A DNA stretch of 64,000 bases from Actinomadura alba. Lineage in GTDB: Bacteria; Actinomycetota; Actinomycetes; Streptosporangiales; Streptosporangiaceae. Position 1 is the first letter of the stretch. Every line of letters starts with the position of its first letter. Of this stretch, positions 8,653 through 17,776 are shown piece by piece. The translations under genes and the position numbers were made by a program. The notes under the pieces were generated by a model that saw only the letters and a program-made list of their open reading frames with translations, was not told the DNA's origin and did not search any database. The stretch is from contig NZ_JABVEC010000002.1 in assembly GCF_014323705.1 (NCBI RefSeq), positions 514,447-578,446 on the forward strand, in the 5' to 3' direction.

Positions 8653-9863
8653 CGGGTCTCCTGTTCAGCGAGCGAGGAGGACGGCCACCAGCCCTGGTCG
8701 ACGGCGATGGAGGTGTAGAGATCGCGCATGTCACTGACCAGCCGTTCGGCGCTGAAGCGTTCGGTCGTCCAGGCCTGCGCGTGCCGGCCCATCCGAAGGC
8801 GCAGCCGGTCGTCGCCGAGCAACCGGACGGTGTGGGCGGCGAGTTCTCCCGCGCGGGTGGTGGCGAGCAGGCCGGTCACCTCGTCCTGGACGACCTCCGG
8901 GACGCCTCCCACGCGGGTGGCGACCGCCGGCAGGCCGGCCAGCCCCGCCTCGATGAGCGAGACCGGCATTCCCTCGTTGTCGGAGGTGAGGAGGACGACG
9001 TCCGCCGCCGCGTACACGGTCTCGACGTCCGCTCGCCAGCCCAGCAGGAGCAGCGCTCCGTCCACGTCACCGGCCGTGGCGGCGACCTCGGGCAGCAGGT
9101 CCCCGTCGCCGCACACGACGAATCGCGCGGTGGGCAGGTCGCGGCGGACGGCGCGCGCCACTTCGACGAACCGGTCCGGGCGCTTGATTCCGGTCACCCG
9201 CCCGACATAGGCGACGACGGGCGCGTCCAAGGGCAGCCCGAGGGTGCGCCGTGCCGTCTCGCGGTCGGGAAGCGGGCCGAGGTCGGTGCCGGGCGGCACG
9301 ACGTGGTACTGGCCGGCCCGCCCGATCCGGGCGCTCACGAGGTCGTCACGTACCTGCCCGCCGACGGCGACCAGATGGTCGGTGCGCTTCGCGAGCATGC
9401 GCTCGGTGTGCACGATCAGCCGGGTCTTCGGTGGTGAGAAGTAGCCGTGCAGCAGATGGCCGTGGAATGTGTGGACCCGCACCGGCACCCCGGCCATGAC
9501 CGCTGCCAGCCGGCCGAGCACCCCGGCCTTGGCGGTGTGGGTGTGCACGATGTGCGGCCGGAACCGGCGCATGGCCGACGTGAGCCGGATCAGGGCGCGG
9601 AGGTCGTCGGCCGGGCGGACCGAGCGGCCCAGCGTGGCGACGCGGCGTACCCGCACGTCGGGCGCGCACAGGTCGACGTAGTCGGCTTCGTCCGGCCCGA
9701 CGAGCCCGCAGTAGACCCGATGGTCGAAGTGTTCGGTGTCCAGGCCTCGCATCAGTGCCGTGACCTGCATCGCAGGGCCACCGATGTTCATCCGTGCGAT
9801 GACCCGCATCACCCTGATGCGCCTGTCGCTCAACGTACGCCCCCCGCGTCGCAGCTTGATCAC
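8649..9863 (-). CDS. Glycosyltransferase family 4
   Basis: GT-B fold retaining glycosyltransferase of 404 residues. The N-terminal domain has the NIGGPAMQVTALMRGL acceptor-side motif; the C-terminal domain has AYVGRVTGIKRPDRF and the E-x7-E signature within DNEGMPVSLIEAGLAGLP. It transfers a nucleotide-activated sugar to a lipid-linked intermediate on the cytoplasmic side. The start used is the GTG at 9863, but there is no clear ribosome site there. TTG at about 9833, following a run of Gs, or the ATG of MRVIARMNIGG are alternatives. First gene of a two-gene minus-strand operon with the epimerase. Confidence 0.87.
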   Translation of the reverse strand: MIKLRRGGRTLSDRRIRVMRVIARMNIGGPAMQVTALMRGLDTEHFDHRVYCGLVGPDEADYVDLCAPDVRVRRVATLGRSVRPADDLRALIRLTSAMRRFRPHIVHTHTAKAGVLGRLAAVMAGVPVRVHTFHGHLLHGYFSPPKTRLIVHTERMLAKRTDHLVAVGGQVRDDLVSARIGRAGQYHVVPPGTDLGPLPDRETARRTLGLPLDAPVVAYVGRVTGIKRPDRFVEVARAVRRDLPTARFVVCGDGDLLPEVAATAGDVDGALLLLGWRADVETVYAAADVVLLTSDNEGMPVSLIEAGLAGLPAVATRVGGVPEVVQDEVTGLLATTRAGELAAHTVRLLGDDRLRLRMGRHAQAWTTERFSAERLVSDMRDLYTSIAVDQGWWPSSSLAEQETR

Positions 9864-10172
9864 TCAACGTACATAGACGTCACGCTCCGTGCAACGCGCA
9901 ACGCGCGGACGGCGGAATGTGCGGATGATCACGACGAATTACGGGGTGGCCGGACTAGTTGGCACCCGACCCTTTCGGAATCTATTCTGCGGAAAGTCGA
10001 CCTCTATTTCGGCCGCCTCAGAGCAGCCCAAAAGGAGTCCGCGCCCATTTAGAAAGCATCGCGATCAGGGCGTGATAACTTGTGCACCGTTCCCCTAACT
10101 GCTTCCGGCAGTGCTATAGGGAGAATTCATCGTGGGCAAGGGGATTGTCCATTTCTGTTCGGGGGGAGCCTT
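9864..10172. other. Intergenic region, lower GC, divergent control region
   Basis: 309 bp between the divergent glycosyltransferase and beta-helix genes. It is visibly more AT-rich than its surroundings, for example GGAATCTATTCTGCGG and GTGATAACTTGTGC. A small perfect hairpin, ACTGC/GCAGT, lies at 10098-10112, and a candidate promoter is listed separately. No coding sequence is convincing here. Confidence 0.5.
9959..9988 (+). promoter_or_regulatory. Candidate promoter upstream of the secreted beta-helix gene
   Basis: TTGGCA (9959-9964) and TATTCT (9983-9988) are spaced by 18 bp in an AT-rich stretch about 185 bp before the start codon. The long leader that would result is unusual, so this is only a candidate. 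Confidence 0.25.
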
Positions 10173-11090
10173 ATGGGTTCATTTTCTAAGAGAGTCCGTG
10201 GCGTGGCGGTCGCCGCCGTGGCGGGAGTGGGACTGACGGCGATGCCGTCGGCCGCACACGCCGCGCCGACGGCGGTCGTGGCGGTGTCGTGCAACACGCC
10301 GGCGCTGATCGCGGCGATCACCGCGGCGAACGCCGCCACCTCACAGACACTCAGGCTGGCCACGGGCTGCACTTACGACCTCACCGCTGCGGCCCAGACC
10401 GGTACCCGCGGGCCGAACGGGCTGCCGATCATCACCGGCAACGTCACTCTGGTCGGCAGAAACACCACCATCAGGCGGAACGCGGCCGCGTTGTTCCGCA
10501 TCGTCGAGGTCTCGGCCGGTGCGGGGCTCGCCCTTCGCGGGATCACCCTCACCGGCGGTGACGGCGGCGCGAACACCGGTGGTGCCATCCTCAACGCCCG
10601 CGGCAGGGTGCTGCTCTTCCGGAGCCTCGTGTTCGGCAACACCGCCGACAACGGGGGCGGCATCTCCAATGACAGTGGCTCGCTGAGGCTGGTGAGCAGC
10701 ACGGTGAGGAACAACACCACCGGCATCGGTGGCGGTGGCGGTGGCATCTACAACGACGGCGGCATGCTGGTGAAGTTCAGCCGGGTCAACTCCAACCGGG
10801 CCAACACCGACGGTGGCGGCATTTACAACGAACTCGGCGGCAGAGCCTATATGTACCGCAGCGACATCGTCGGCAACATCGCCGTGAGCGAGGGTGGCGG
10901 CATCTACAACGGAAACGGTGGCTACCTGCGGGGTGATCTGGTGCGGGTCTCGTTCAACGGGGCGGCGTCCGGTGGCGGCCACTACAACCTGGGCGCCCCG
11001 GGAAGTGGGGCTTTCACGCGCAGCGCCGTCACGCAGAACAATCCCAACAACTGCGCTCCTCTCGGCACGGTTCCGGGATGCACGGGCTGA
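10173..11090 (+). CDS. Secreted right-handed beta-helix (Pmp-like repeat) protein
   Basis: Exported protein of 305 residues. It has a Sec signal peptide (KRVRG, then AVAAVAGVGLTAMPSAAHA, with cleavage expected after AHA). The mature region carries repeated GGGIYN/GGGISN and NTADNGGG-type turns typical of polymorphic-membrane-protein or pectate-lyase-like parallel beta-helices. No catalytic aspartates of polysaccharide lyases or hydrolases are evident. The ATG at 10173 follows a GGGGGGAG ribosome site. It lies between two exopolysaccharide operons and ends at a strong hairpin, so it is a single transcription unit. It could bind or modify the polymer at the cell surface, but this is inferred from location only. 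Confidence 0.8.
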   Translation: MGSFSKRVRGVAVAAVAGVGLTAMPSAAHAAPTAVVAVSCNTPALIAAITAANAATSQTLRLATGCTYDLTAAAQTGTRGPNGLPIITGNVTLVGRNTTIRRNAAALFRIVEVSAGAGLALRGITLTGGDGGANTGGAILNARGRVLLFRSLVFGNTADNGGGISNDSGSLRLVSSTVRNNTTGIGGGGGGIYNDGGMLVKFSRVNSNRANTDGGGIYNELGGRAYMYRSDIVGNIAVSEGGGIYNGNGGYLRGDLVRVSFNGAASGGGHYNLGAPGSGAFTRSAVTQNNPNNCAPLGTVPGCTG

Positions 11091-11141
11091 CATTCCGCCT
11101 TTGTCTGCTTCTGGTAGTCACGCTTTCTTGACGGCTACCGC

Positions 11142-11178
11142 CTGCCGGGTGGCGGGGACGGACCTCGCCGCCCGGCAG
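11142..11178. terminator. Strong stem-loop downstream of the beta-helix gene
   Basis: Thirteen-base arms (11142-11154 and 11166-11178, with one G-T wobble) enclose an 11-nt loop, about 50 bp after the stop codon. It is placed to end transcription before the FkbM operon. Confidence 0.6.
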
Positions 11179-11236
11179 AGACAGCGGTGCGAAGAATGGG
11201 GTTGCGGCCCTGGTCGCCGGTTGTGGTCGACGTGGA

Positions 11237-12130
11237 ATGGAGCAGCGTGTGATCTGCAGAGTCAGAGTCCGGCCGCGGCGCCGACTCATCAAGGCCGCGC
11301 ACCGACACGTGTTCTGGCGCGTCCCCGGCCTGCAGAGGCTGGTGCGGGCGGGCGCCGGCCGGGGGTATGTCGCTCCGGCGGTGTGGCGGCGGTTACAGCC
11401 CCTCGGCCAGTGGACGTTACACGCCCCTGACGGCACGCCGTTCGTCTACGACGCCGTCGAGCACGACGGGCTGGCCCGGCACATCGTCTGGACGGACATG
11501 CGGGACTGGGAGAGCACGACGCAACCCGTGCTCTTCGATCTCGCGAGGCGGTCGGAGGTGTTCGTCGACGTCGGCGCGTACTCGGGGATCTACACCCTGC
11601 TCGCCTGCGTCGCCAACCCCCGGCTCCGCGCCGTCGCGTTCGAGCCCAACCCCGTCAAGCTTCCGCAGCTGCGGTCCAACGTCATCGTCAACGGCTTGCA
11701 GGACAGGGTGACCATCGTCGGCAAGGCCCTGGCCGCGGAGGCCGGTTGCGCCACGCTCACGATCCCCTCCGACGACTCGGCGGCTTCGCTCGGCACCGCT
11801 CGGCCGTCCGTCCGTACGGTGGACGTCGACGTGACGACCGGCGACGAGGCCCTGGGCGACCTGCCGGTCGGGCTCATCAAGATCGATGTCGAGGGCTTCG
11901 AGCCCGAGGTGATCAACGGGATGCCGCGGCTTCTCCGCACCTGGCGGCCCAGGATCATCGCCGAGTGCCTCAATCCCGACTCGCTGGACAAGGTCCGCGA
12001 ATCGGCGTCGGCGTTCGGCTACCGGCACGCGTATCACCTCACCCGCGAGGGGCCGATCCGGCTCGAGGCGCGGTCCTTCCACCCCTGCAACTACCTGTTC
12101 GCGACCGAGCCGGTGACGGCCACGTCATGA
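11237..12130 (+). CDS. FkbM family methyltransferase
   Basis: SAM-dependent O-methyltransferase of 297 residues, of the FkbM family frequently found in polysaccharide and antibiotic clusters, where it methylates sugar hydroxyls. The SAM-binding motif VFVDVGAYSGIYTLLA and the family hallmark IKIDVEGFEPEVINGM are present. The basic N-terminus (RVRPRRRLIKAAHRH) is not a signal peptide. First gene of a plus-strand operon that runs through glycosyltransferase, amidotransferase, second glycosyltransferase and flippase. Methylation of the growing repeat unit is the likely job. Confidence 0.86.
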   Translation: MEQRVICRVRVRPRRRLIKAAHRHVFWRVPGLQRLVRAGAGRGYVAPAVWRRLQPLGQWTLHAPDGTPFVYDAVEHDGLARHIVWTDMRDWESTTQPVLFDLARRSEVFVDVGAYSGIYTLLACVANPRLRAVAFEPNPVKLPQLRSNVIVNGLQDRVTIVGKALAAEAGCATLTIPSDDSAASLGTARPSVRTVDVDVTTGDEALGDLPVGLIKIDVEGFEPEVINGMPRLLRTWRPRIIAECLNPDSLDKVRESASAFGYRHAYHLTREGPIRLEARSFHPCNYLFATEPVTATS

Positions 12131-12145
12131 GGGGATGTCGGTCTG

Positions 12146-13321
12146 GTGCTGAGCGATGAACGCACACTGTCACGTACCGTCCCGCCGCGCGGTGAATCCC
12201 CGGCGGGACCCGCCCGGGTCCTTCTGCTGATCGGGCAGCTCGGCCTGGGCGGCACTGAGAAGCAGGTCGCCCTTCTCGCCCGCGGGCTGCGCACGCGCGG
12301 AATCGATGTCCGGGTTCTCGTGCTGTTCGAGGGCGGGGCCTGGGAGAACGACCTGAATGCGGCCGGCGTGCCGGTGGTCCACCTCGGCTTTCACCGCAGG
12401 GTGGCCGGCTGGCGGATGCTGCCGGGCAACCTCGCGGCGTTCCGCAGGTTCGTGCGCCATCTGCGCCGCATGCGGCCGGACGTGCTGCATGCGTTCCTGT
12501 ACCACAGCTACGTGACCGCGGCCCCCGCCGCCAGGCTGGCCCGGGTGCCGGTGCTCGTAGCGGGTCGCCGCAGCCTTGGGGACTACAAACAGGAGCGCCG
12601 CGCGCTGCTGGCGGCCGAGCGCGCCGCGACGAGCCTGACCGACCTGCTGATCGCCAACGCGCACTCGGTCGCCGACGACACACTGCGCCACGAAGGGGTA
12701 CCGCCCCGCAAGCTCACCGTGGTCTACAACGGGCTCCCCGACTCCGCCTTCGCCCCGGCCGTTCCGGCGGCGATCGACACCGACCTGCCCGTGGTCCTGT
12801 GCGTCGCGAACCTCAAGCGCTACAAGGGCCACCGGTATCTGCTCGACGCCGTGGCGCGGCTCCGGCCGGGCCTTCCCTGCACGCTGGCGCTCGCCGGCGC
12901 GGGACCGGAACGCCCGGCGCTGGAACGCCAGGCCGACCGGCTCGGCATCGACGTGCGCTTCCTCGGGGCACGGACCGACGTCGCCCGGCTGCTGGCCAGG
13001 GCGGACGTCGTGGTCCTCCCGTCCCTGCACGAGGGCATGAGCAACGCCGTCATGGAGGCGATGGCGGCGGGGCTGCCGGTGGTCGCCTCCGACGTCGGGG
13101 GGACCGCCGAGCTGATCCGTGACCGGGGTGTGCTGGTGCCGCCCGCCGACGCGGGTGCGCTCGCCGCCGGGCTCGAGCGCGTGCTCACCGACCCGGCGTT
13201 CGCGGCGCGGCTGGGTGAGCGGGCCCGCGCTTGGAGCCGGGAGCACCTGCACGTCGATGGCATGGTCGACCAGCACGTTCGAATCTACGGGGAACTTCTG
13301 GAGCGCCGATGTGCGGAATAG
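12146..13321 (+). CDS. Glycosyltransferase family 4
   Basis: GT-B glycosyltransferase of 391 residues, starting at GTG 12146 with GGGGATG upstream. The N-terminal LIGQLGLGGTEKQVALLA loop and the C-terminal PSLHEGMSNAVMEAMAAGLP (E-x7-E) are diagnostic. It shares its layout with the enzyme encoded two genes downstream, pointing to an internal duplication within the operon. Its last 13 bases overlap the amidotransferase gene. The sugar donor is not predictable. Confidence 0.87.
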   Translation: MLSDERTLSRTVPPRGESPAGPARVLLLIGQLGLGGTEKQVALLARGLRTRGIDVRVLVLFEGGAWENDLNAAGVPVVHLGFHRRVAGWRMLPGNLAAFRRFVRHLRRMRPDVLHAFLYHSYVTAAPAARLARVPVLVAGRRSLGDYKQERRALLAAERAATSLTDLLIANAHSVADDTLRHEGVPPRKLTVVYNGLPDSAFAPAVPAAIDTDLPVVLCVANLKRYKGHRYLLDAVARLRPGLPCTLALAGAGPERPALERQADRLGIDVRFLGARTDVARLLARADVVVLPSLHEGMSNAVMEAMAAGLPVVASDVGGTAELIRDRGVLVPPADAGALAAGLERVLTDPAFAARLGERARAWSREHLHVDGMVDQHVRIYGELLERRCAE

Positions 13322-15306
13322 CCGGTGTCGTGTCCACAGCCGGCGTCCAGGCGGGTCTCGTGCGCCGGATGTGCGACGTCATGGTCCACCGCGGCCCGGA
13401 CGGCGAGGGCTTCCACGAGGACCACGACGCCGTGCTCGGCATGCGCCGGCTGGCGATCATCGACGTGGCCGGCGGTGACCAGCCCGTCTACAACGAGGAC
13501 CGCACCGTGGTCGCGGTCTTCAACGGGGAGATCTACAACTTCCGCGAGCTGCGGGACGAAATGCGGGGAAAAGGGCACCGCTTCACCAGTGAGGGTGACA
13601 CGGAATGCCTGGTCCACCTGTACGAGGAGTACGGCGACGAGTTCGTGCACCGGCTGCGCGGCATGTTCGCCTTCGCCATCTGGGACCGCCGCAGGCGACG
13701 GCTGCTGCTCGCCCGCGACCGCGTGGGCAAGAAGCCGCTGTACTGGAGGGCCGGCGGCCGCTCGCTGTCGTTCGGCTCGGAGTTGAAGTCGCTGGTGCGC
13801 GATCCCGCGTTGCGGCGTGAGGTCGACCCCGTGGCGCTGCACCACTACCTGACCTACCAGTACGTGCCGGCTCCGTGGTCGATCTACCAAGGGGTCCAGA
13901 AGCTGCCGCCAGGGCATCTGCTGGTCTGGCAGGACGGCGTGCACGAGCTGCGCCGGTACTGGCGGCTGGACTTCACGCCGCATCGCGTCGAGGACGAGAA
14001 CGAGGCCGCCGAGCGGCTCCGCGAGCTGCTGCTCGACGCCACCCGGGTCCGGATGGTGAGCGAGCGCCCGCTGGGCGCGTTCCTGTCCGGCGGGATCGAC
14101 TCGTCGGCGGTCGTCGCCGCGATGGCGCGCCAGTCCGGTGAGCGCGTGAAGACCTTCAGCATCGGGTTCGACGACCGGAACTTCGACGAGCGGCGCTACG
14201 CGCGCAAGCTCGCCGAGCTGTACGACACCGACCACCACGAGATGGTGGTCACCCCTTCCGCTCTGGACGTCCTGCCGACGCTCGTCTGGCACTTCGACGA
14301 GCCGTTCGCCGACTCCTCGGCGATCCCGAGCTTCTACGTGGCCAGGATGAGCCGCGAACACGTCACCGTGGTGCTCAACGGCGACGGCGGCGACGAGAGT
14401 TTCGGCGGGTACGGCCGTTACCTGGCGATGGCGCGTACCGACCGGATCAGGGTCCCCCCGAGTTCCCAGGCCTGGCTGGCCCGGGCCGGTTCCGCGATCC
14501 TCGGCCGTACCGCGCCGCGTTCGTCGCTGCGGAAGGTGGGCCGGGTCCTCGAACTGCTCGGACAGCCGCATTCGCGCCGGTACGCGGGGCTCGTCTCGTA
14601 CTTCACGCCGGCCCAGAAGCTCGCGCTCTACACCGGCGAGCTCCGGGAGCAGGTCGCGCACGAAGACAGCTACGAGCTGCTCGACGAGGTCGTGGCCGCG
14701 TCCCGCGCCGACTCCACCCTCGGCCAGATCATGGACGCCGACGTCAACACCTACCTGCCCGGTGATCTGCTGGTGAAGGTGGACATCACCACGATGGCCA
14801 ACTCACTCGAGGCCAGGTCGCCGCTGCTGGACCATCACCTGATGGAATGGGCCGCCGGGGTGCCGGCCAATTTGAAGATCCGCTCGGGCACGACCAAGTA
14901 TCTGCTGAAGAAGGCCGTGGCGCCGTGGCTGCCGACCGAGCTGATCACCCGGCCGAAGATGGGGTTCGGCGTCCCGCTGGCGGCCTGGCTGCGTACCGAC
15001 CTGCGCGAGCTGTCATGGGACGTGCTCACCGACCGTACCGCCAGATCGCGTGGGTTCTTCCGGCCGGAGGCGGTCGTGGCGCTGCTCGAGCAGCACGACT
15101 CGAACTGCGATCACAGCAGCCGCATCTGGGCGCTCATCCAGTTCGAGCTCTGGCATCGCATGTTCGTCGACGATCCGCACCCGGCCGGCGTGCCGTATCC
15201 CTCGGATGGACCGCATCCCTCGGGTGGGCCGTATCCGTCCGGTGGGCCGTACCCGTCGGATGGCGAGCTGCCCTCGTGCGGCGACGCCAGGCCGCGGTCG
15301 ACATGA
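13309..15306 (+). CDS. asnB: Asparagine synthase (glutamine-hydrolysing)-like amidotransferase
   Basis: Two-domain amidotransferase of 665 residues. The ATG at 13309 puts the catalytic Cys at position 2 (MCGIAGV), so upstream starts in this frame are excluded. The Ntn glutaminase domain covers about 1-200 (RGPDGEG, FNGEIYN), and the ATP-pyrophosphatase synthetase domain follows with the P-loop FLSGGIDSS at 258-266. In exopolysaccharide loci such enzymes often amidate a uronic acid or another carboxyl group rather than make free asparagine. The nearby UDP-sugar dehydrogenase would supply such a uronate. The C-terminus carries a hydrophilic proline-rich tail with four hexapeptide repeats absent from ordinary AsnB. 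It overlaps the preceding glycosyltransferase by 13 bp and the next by 4 bp. Confidence 0.88.
   Translation: MCGIAGVVSTAGVQAGLVRRMCDVMVHRGPDGEGFHEDHDAVLGMRRLAIIDVAGGDQPVYNEDRTVVAVFNGEIYNFRELRDEMRGKGHRFTSEGDTECLVHLYEEYGDEFVHRLRGMFAFAIWDRRRRRLLLARDRVGKKPLYWRAGGRSLSFGSELKSLVRDPALRREVDPVALHHYLTYQYVPAPWSIYQGVQKLPPGHLLVWQDGVHELRRYWRLDFTPHRVEDENEAAERLRELLLDATRVRMVSERPLGAFLSGGIDSSAVVAAMARQSGERVKTFSIGFDDRNFDERRYARKLAELYDTDHHEMVVTPSALDVLPTLVWHFDEPFADSSAIPSFYVARMSREHVTVVLNGDGGDESFGGYGRYLAMARTDRIRVPPSSQAWLARAGSAILGRTAPRSSLRKVGRVLELLGQPHSRRYAGLVSYFTPAQKLALYTGELREQVAHEDSYELLDEVVAASRADSTLGQIMDADVNTYLPGDLLVKVDITTMANSLEARSPLLDHHLMEWAAGVPANLKIRSGTTKYLLKKAVAPWLPTELITRPKMGFGVPLAAWLRTDLRELSWDVLTDRTARSRGFFRPEAVVALLEQHDSNCDHSSRIWALIQFELWHRMFVDDPHPAGVPYPSDGPHPSGGPYPSGGPYPSDGELPSCGDARPRST
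15193..15264 (+). repeat. In-frame tandem repeat, 4 x 18 bp
   Basis: Four consecutive 18-bp units encode PYPSDG, PHPSGG, PYPSGG and PYPSDG at the end of the AsnB-like protein. The unit differs at only a few bases between copies, suggesting recent slippage expansion of a flexible tail. Confidence 0.85.
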
Positions 15307-16439
15307 CGCGCTCACGATCGGGCGGCGACCGGATGACGATCGTGCTGGCCGTCGGCTCCCTGCGGCTCGGTGGAACCGAGCACCAGGTCGTCAAGCTCGC
15401 CGTGGGGCTGCGGGACCGCGGCCACGACGTGCACGTCATCGCCCTTCGCTACGGCGGCCCGCTGCGGTCGGCGCTCAAGGCGGCCGGCGTCCCGGTGCGG
15501 GTGTTCGCCTACGACGGCGTCCGGCAGCGCGACGGCGCCGGGCGGCTGTCGCCGCGCGGGTCGCTCACGCACCTGGGAAGGCTCCTCGCCCTGTGGAGGT
15601 ACTTCAGAAGCCTGCGGCCCGACGTCTGTCACGCGTTCCTCTTCGGCTGCTACACCAGGGTGCTTCCGCTCGCGTGGGCCGCCGGGGTGCCCGTGCGGGT
15701 CAACGGTCGCCGGGGCGCGACCCCGCCGAGCCCGCTGGGCGTCCGGCGGGAGATCCTCGACTTCCTGGGCCGCCGTGCCTCGTCCCTGTACGTGTGCAAC
15801 TCGCGCGCGGGCGCCGATGAGCTCGTACGGCGCGAACGCGTGCCCGCCCGGCGGGTCGTGGTGATCTCCAATGGCGTTGACCTGCCCGACACCGTGGCCG
15901 ACGTCGAAGGCCGGCCGGCCCGGGGGATCGTCGTGGCGAACCTCATCCACTACAAGGGCCACGCCGATCTGGTCGACGCGTTGACGCTGCTGGCCCGGCC
16001 GCCGAAGATGACCTTCGTCGGTGAGGGCCCGGAGCGCGACGCACTCACCCGTCTCGTCGGTGCGCGGGGGCTGACGGGCACCGTCGAGCTCACCGGGGCG
16101 GTGCCGGACGCGCGCCCGCTGTTCCTCGCCCACCAGTTCGCGGTGCTGCCCTCGCATCAGGAGGGCCTGCCGAACGCCGTGCTCGAGGCGATGGCCGCGG
16201 GGCTACCGGTGATCACGACGACGGTCGGCGGCATCCCCGAGATCGTGACCGACGGCGTCACCGGGCTGCTGGTCCCCCCGCGTGACCCCGCCGCTCTGGC
16301 GGACATGATCGAACGGGTCGCGGCCGACCCGGGCCTGCGCCTGCGGCTGGGGACGGCCGCCAGGCGCGCGGCCGAGGACTTCGGGGTGCCCAGGTGCGCG
16401 GCGCGGCACGAGGCCGCCTACCGGGCGCACCGGTGGTGA
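15303..16439 (+). CDS. Glycosyltransferase family 4
   Basis: GT-B glycosyltransferase of 378 residues. The ATG at 15303 overlaps the amidotransferase stop (ATGA), which fixes the start. Motifs: SLRLGGTEHQVVKLAVGL near the N-terminus, VANLIHYKGH at the domain hinge and PSHQEGLPNAVLEAMAAGLP with the E-x7-E pair. It is close in pattern to the enzyme at 12146-13321, so they probably add successive related sugars. Confidence 0.87.
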   Translation: MTRSRSGGDRMTIVLAVGSLRLGGTEHQVVKLAVGLRDRGHDVHVIALRYGGPLRSALKAAGVPVRVFAYDGVRQRDGAGRLSPRGSLTHLGRLLALWRYFRSLRPDVCHAFLFGCYTRVLPLAWAAGVPVRVNGRRGATPPSPLGVRREILDFLGRRASSLYVCNSRAGADELVRRERVPARRVVVISNGVDLPDTVADVEGRPARGIVVANLIHYKGHADLVDALTLLARPPKMTFVGEGPERDALTRLVGARGLTGTVELTGAVPDARPLFLAHQFAVLPSHQEGLPNAVLEAMAAGLPVITTTVGGIPEIVTDGVTGLLVPPRDPAALADMIERVAADPGLRLRLGTAARRAAEDFGVPRCAARHEAAYRAHRW

Positions 16440-17776
16440 ACAGCGCGGCTCGCCAGGTCGCACACTCCATCACGACCCGCGTCACCATGCTGCTGGTCGG
16501 TGCGACCGTGAGCGTCGCCATCGCCCGGGGGCTGGGGCCCGAGGGCCGGGGCGCATACTTCGTGCTCGTCACCATCGCGATCACGGCGATCTCGCTCGGC
16601 CATCTGTCGGTCGAGCAGGCACAGGTCTGCCTGTGGACCCGGCCGGAGGCGCGTGCGGCGCTCGCCGCCAACAGCGTGGTGCTCGGGACGCTGGTCGGCG
16701 TGCTGTCCGCGCTCGCGACGGTGGTGGTGACCTCCGCACTGGGCCCCGACGTCGTGCCGGTCCCGAGCCACGGCCTGCTGGCCGTCGCCCTGCTCGGCAT
16801 TCCGCTGAGCATGACGGTGTTGTACGTCAACAACATCCTGGTGCTGCGGTCCCGGATCGAATGGGTCAACTGGAGCGGGCTGTGCGCCGGCGCCGTTCAC
16901 TGCGTCGTGCTCCTCTCCCTGGCGGCGACCGGGCGGCTGTCGCTGACCTGGGTCGTCGTGATGTGGGTGGTCTCGCTCGGGCTGCCGCTGGCGATCCTGA
17001 TCCCGGTGGTACGGCCCCGGCTGCGCTGCCGCGACCTGTCTCTGGCCCGCCGGGAGCTGGGCATGGGCCTGCGCTACCACACCGGTCTCGTGTCCCTGTT
17101 CCTACTGTTCCGGGTCGACATCCTGATGCTCAACGCGATGATGACCCACGTCGCGGTCGGCCTGTACTCGCTCGCGGCGACCCTGATCGAGCTGACCCGG
17201 GTGGCGGTCGACTCGATCGCCCAGGTCGCGCTGCCCCGGCAGATGGAGGGCGACCAGGGCTCGGCCGCCGCCTTCACCGCCAGGACGGCTCGCCTGACGT
17301 TGCTGTTCGCGGTGGCCTCGGTCGGCCTCATGTGCCTCGCGGCACCGATCCTGATCCCCGTCGTCTACGGCACGGCGTTCGCCGGCAGCGTCGCACCGCT
17401 GCTCGGGCTGGCACCCGGCCTGGTGGTCCTCGGCGCCACCAGGACGGTCGCCGCCTTCCTGCTCCGGCTGGACCGCCCGATGCTGATGTCGGCGATCTCG
17501 GTCACCGCGCTGGTCGTGAACGTGGTCCTGAACCTCGCCCTGATCCCCGCGTACGGCATCGTGGGATGCGCCGTCGCCTCGAGCATCGGCTACGGCGTGC
17601 TCGGCGGTCTGCAGGTCGCGTGGTTCCTGCGGGCGACGGGGCTACCGCCCCGCGCGCTGCTGCCCGGACGCGGGGAGATCCGCTATCTGGTGGCGGTGTC
17701 GGCGCGATCGGCGGCCGCCGTGACGGCCCGCGTGCGCAGCCGTGGTCAGCGGGATCTCGCTGGGGATGACCGCTGA
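16436..17776 (+). CDS. Wzx-like polysaccharide flippase (MOP/MATE superfamily)
   Basis: Integral membrane protein of 446 residues with about 12-14 predicted helices. The early TRVTMLLVGATVSVAIARGLGPEGRG segment and the later LLFRVDILMLNAMM are typical of oligosaccharide-lipid flippases. It would move the undecaprenyl-linked repeat unit across the membrane for polymerisation. The GTG at 16436 overlaps the upstream stop (GTGA); GTG 16433 is an equivalent alternative. Last gene of the plus-strand operon. Its 3' end overlaps the convergent family-2 glycosyltransferase by 31 bp. Confidence 0.85.
   Translation: MNSAARQVAHSITTRVTMLLVGATVSVAIARGLGPEGRGAYFVLVTIAITAISLGHLSVEQAQVCLWTRPEARAALAANSVVLGTLVGVLSALATVVVTSALGPDVVPVPSHGLLAVALLGIPLSMTVLYVNNILVLRSRIEWVNWSGLCAGAVHCVVLLSLAATGRLSLTWVVVMWVVSLGLPLAILIPVVRPRLRCRDLSLARRELGMGLRYHTGLVSLFLLFRVDILMLNAMMTHVAVGLYSLAATLIELTRVAVDSIAQVALPRQMEGDQGSAAAFTARTARLTLLFAVASVGLMCLAAPILIPVVYGTAFAGSVAPLLGLAPGLVVLGATRTVAAFLLRLDRPMLMSAISVTALVVNVVLNLALIPAYGIVGCAVASSIGYGVLGGLQVAWFLRATGLPPRALLPGRGEIRYLVAVSARSAAAVTARVRSRGQRDLAGDDR

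Noticed and set aside
13231..13308. N-terminal extension of the AsnB-like protein
   Set aside because: Cys must be residue 2 for the glutaminase domain; the ATG at 13309 gives MCGIAG.
14847..15302. N-terminal extension of the glycosyltransferase starting at 15303
   Set aside because: The extension is a shadow of the AsnB frame; ATGA overlap at 15303 gives a normal family start.
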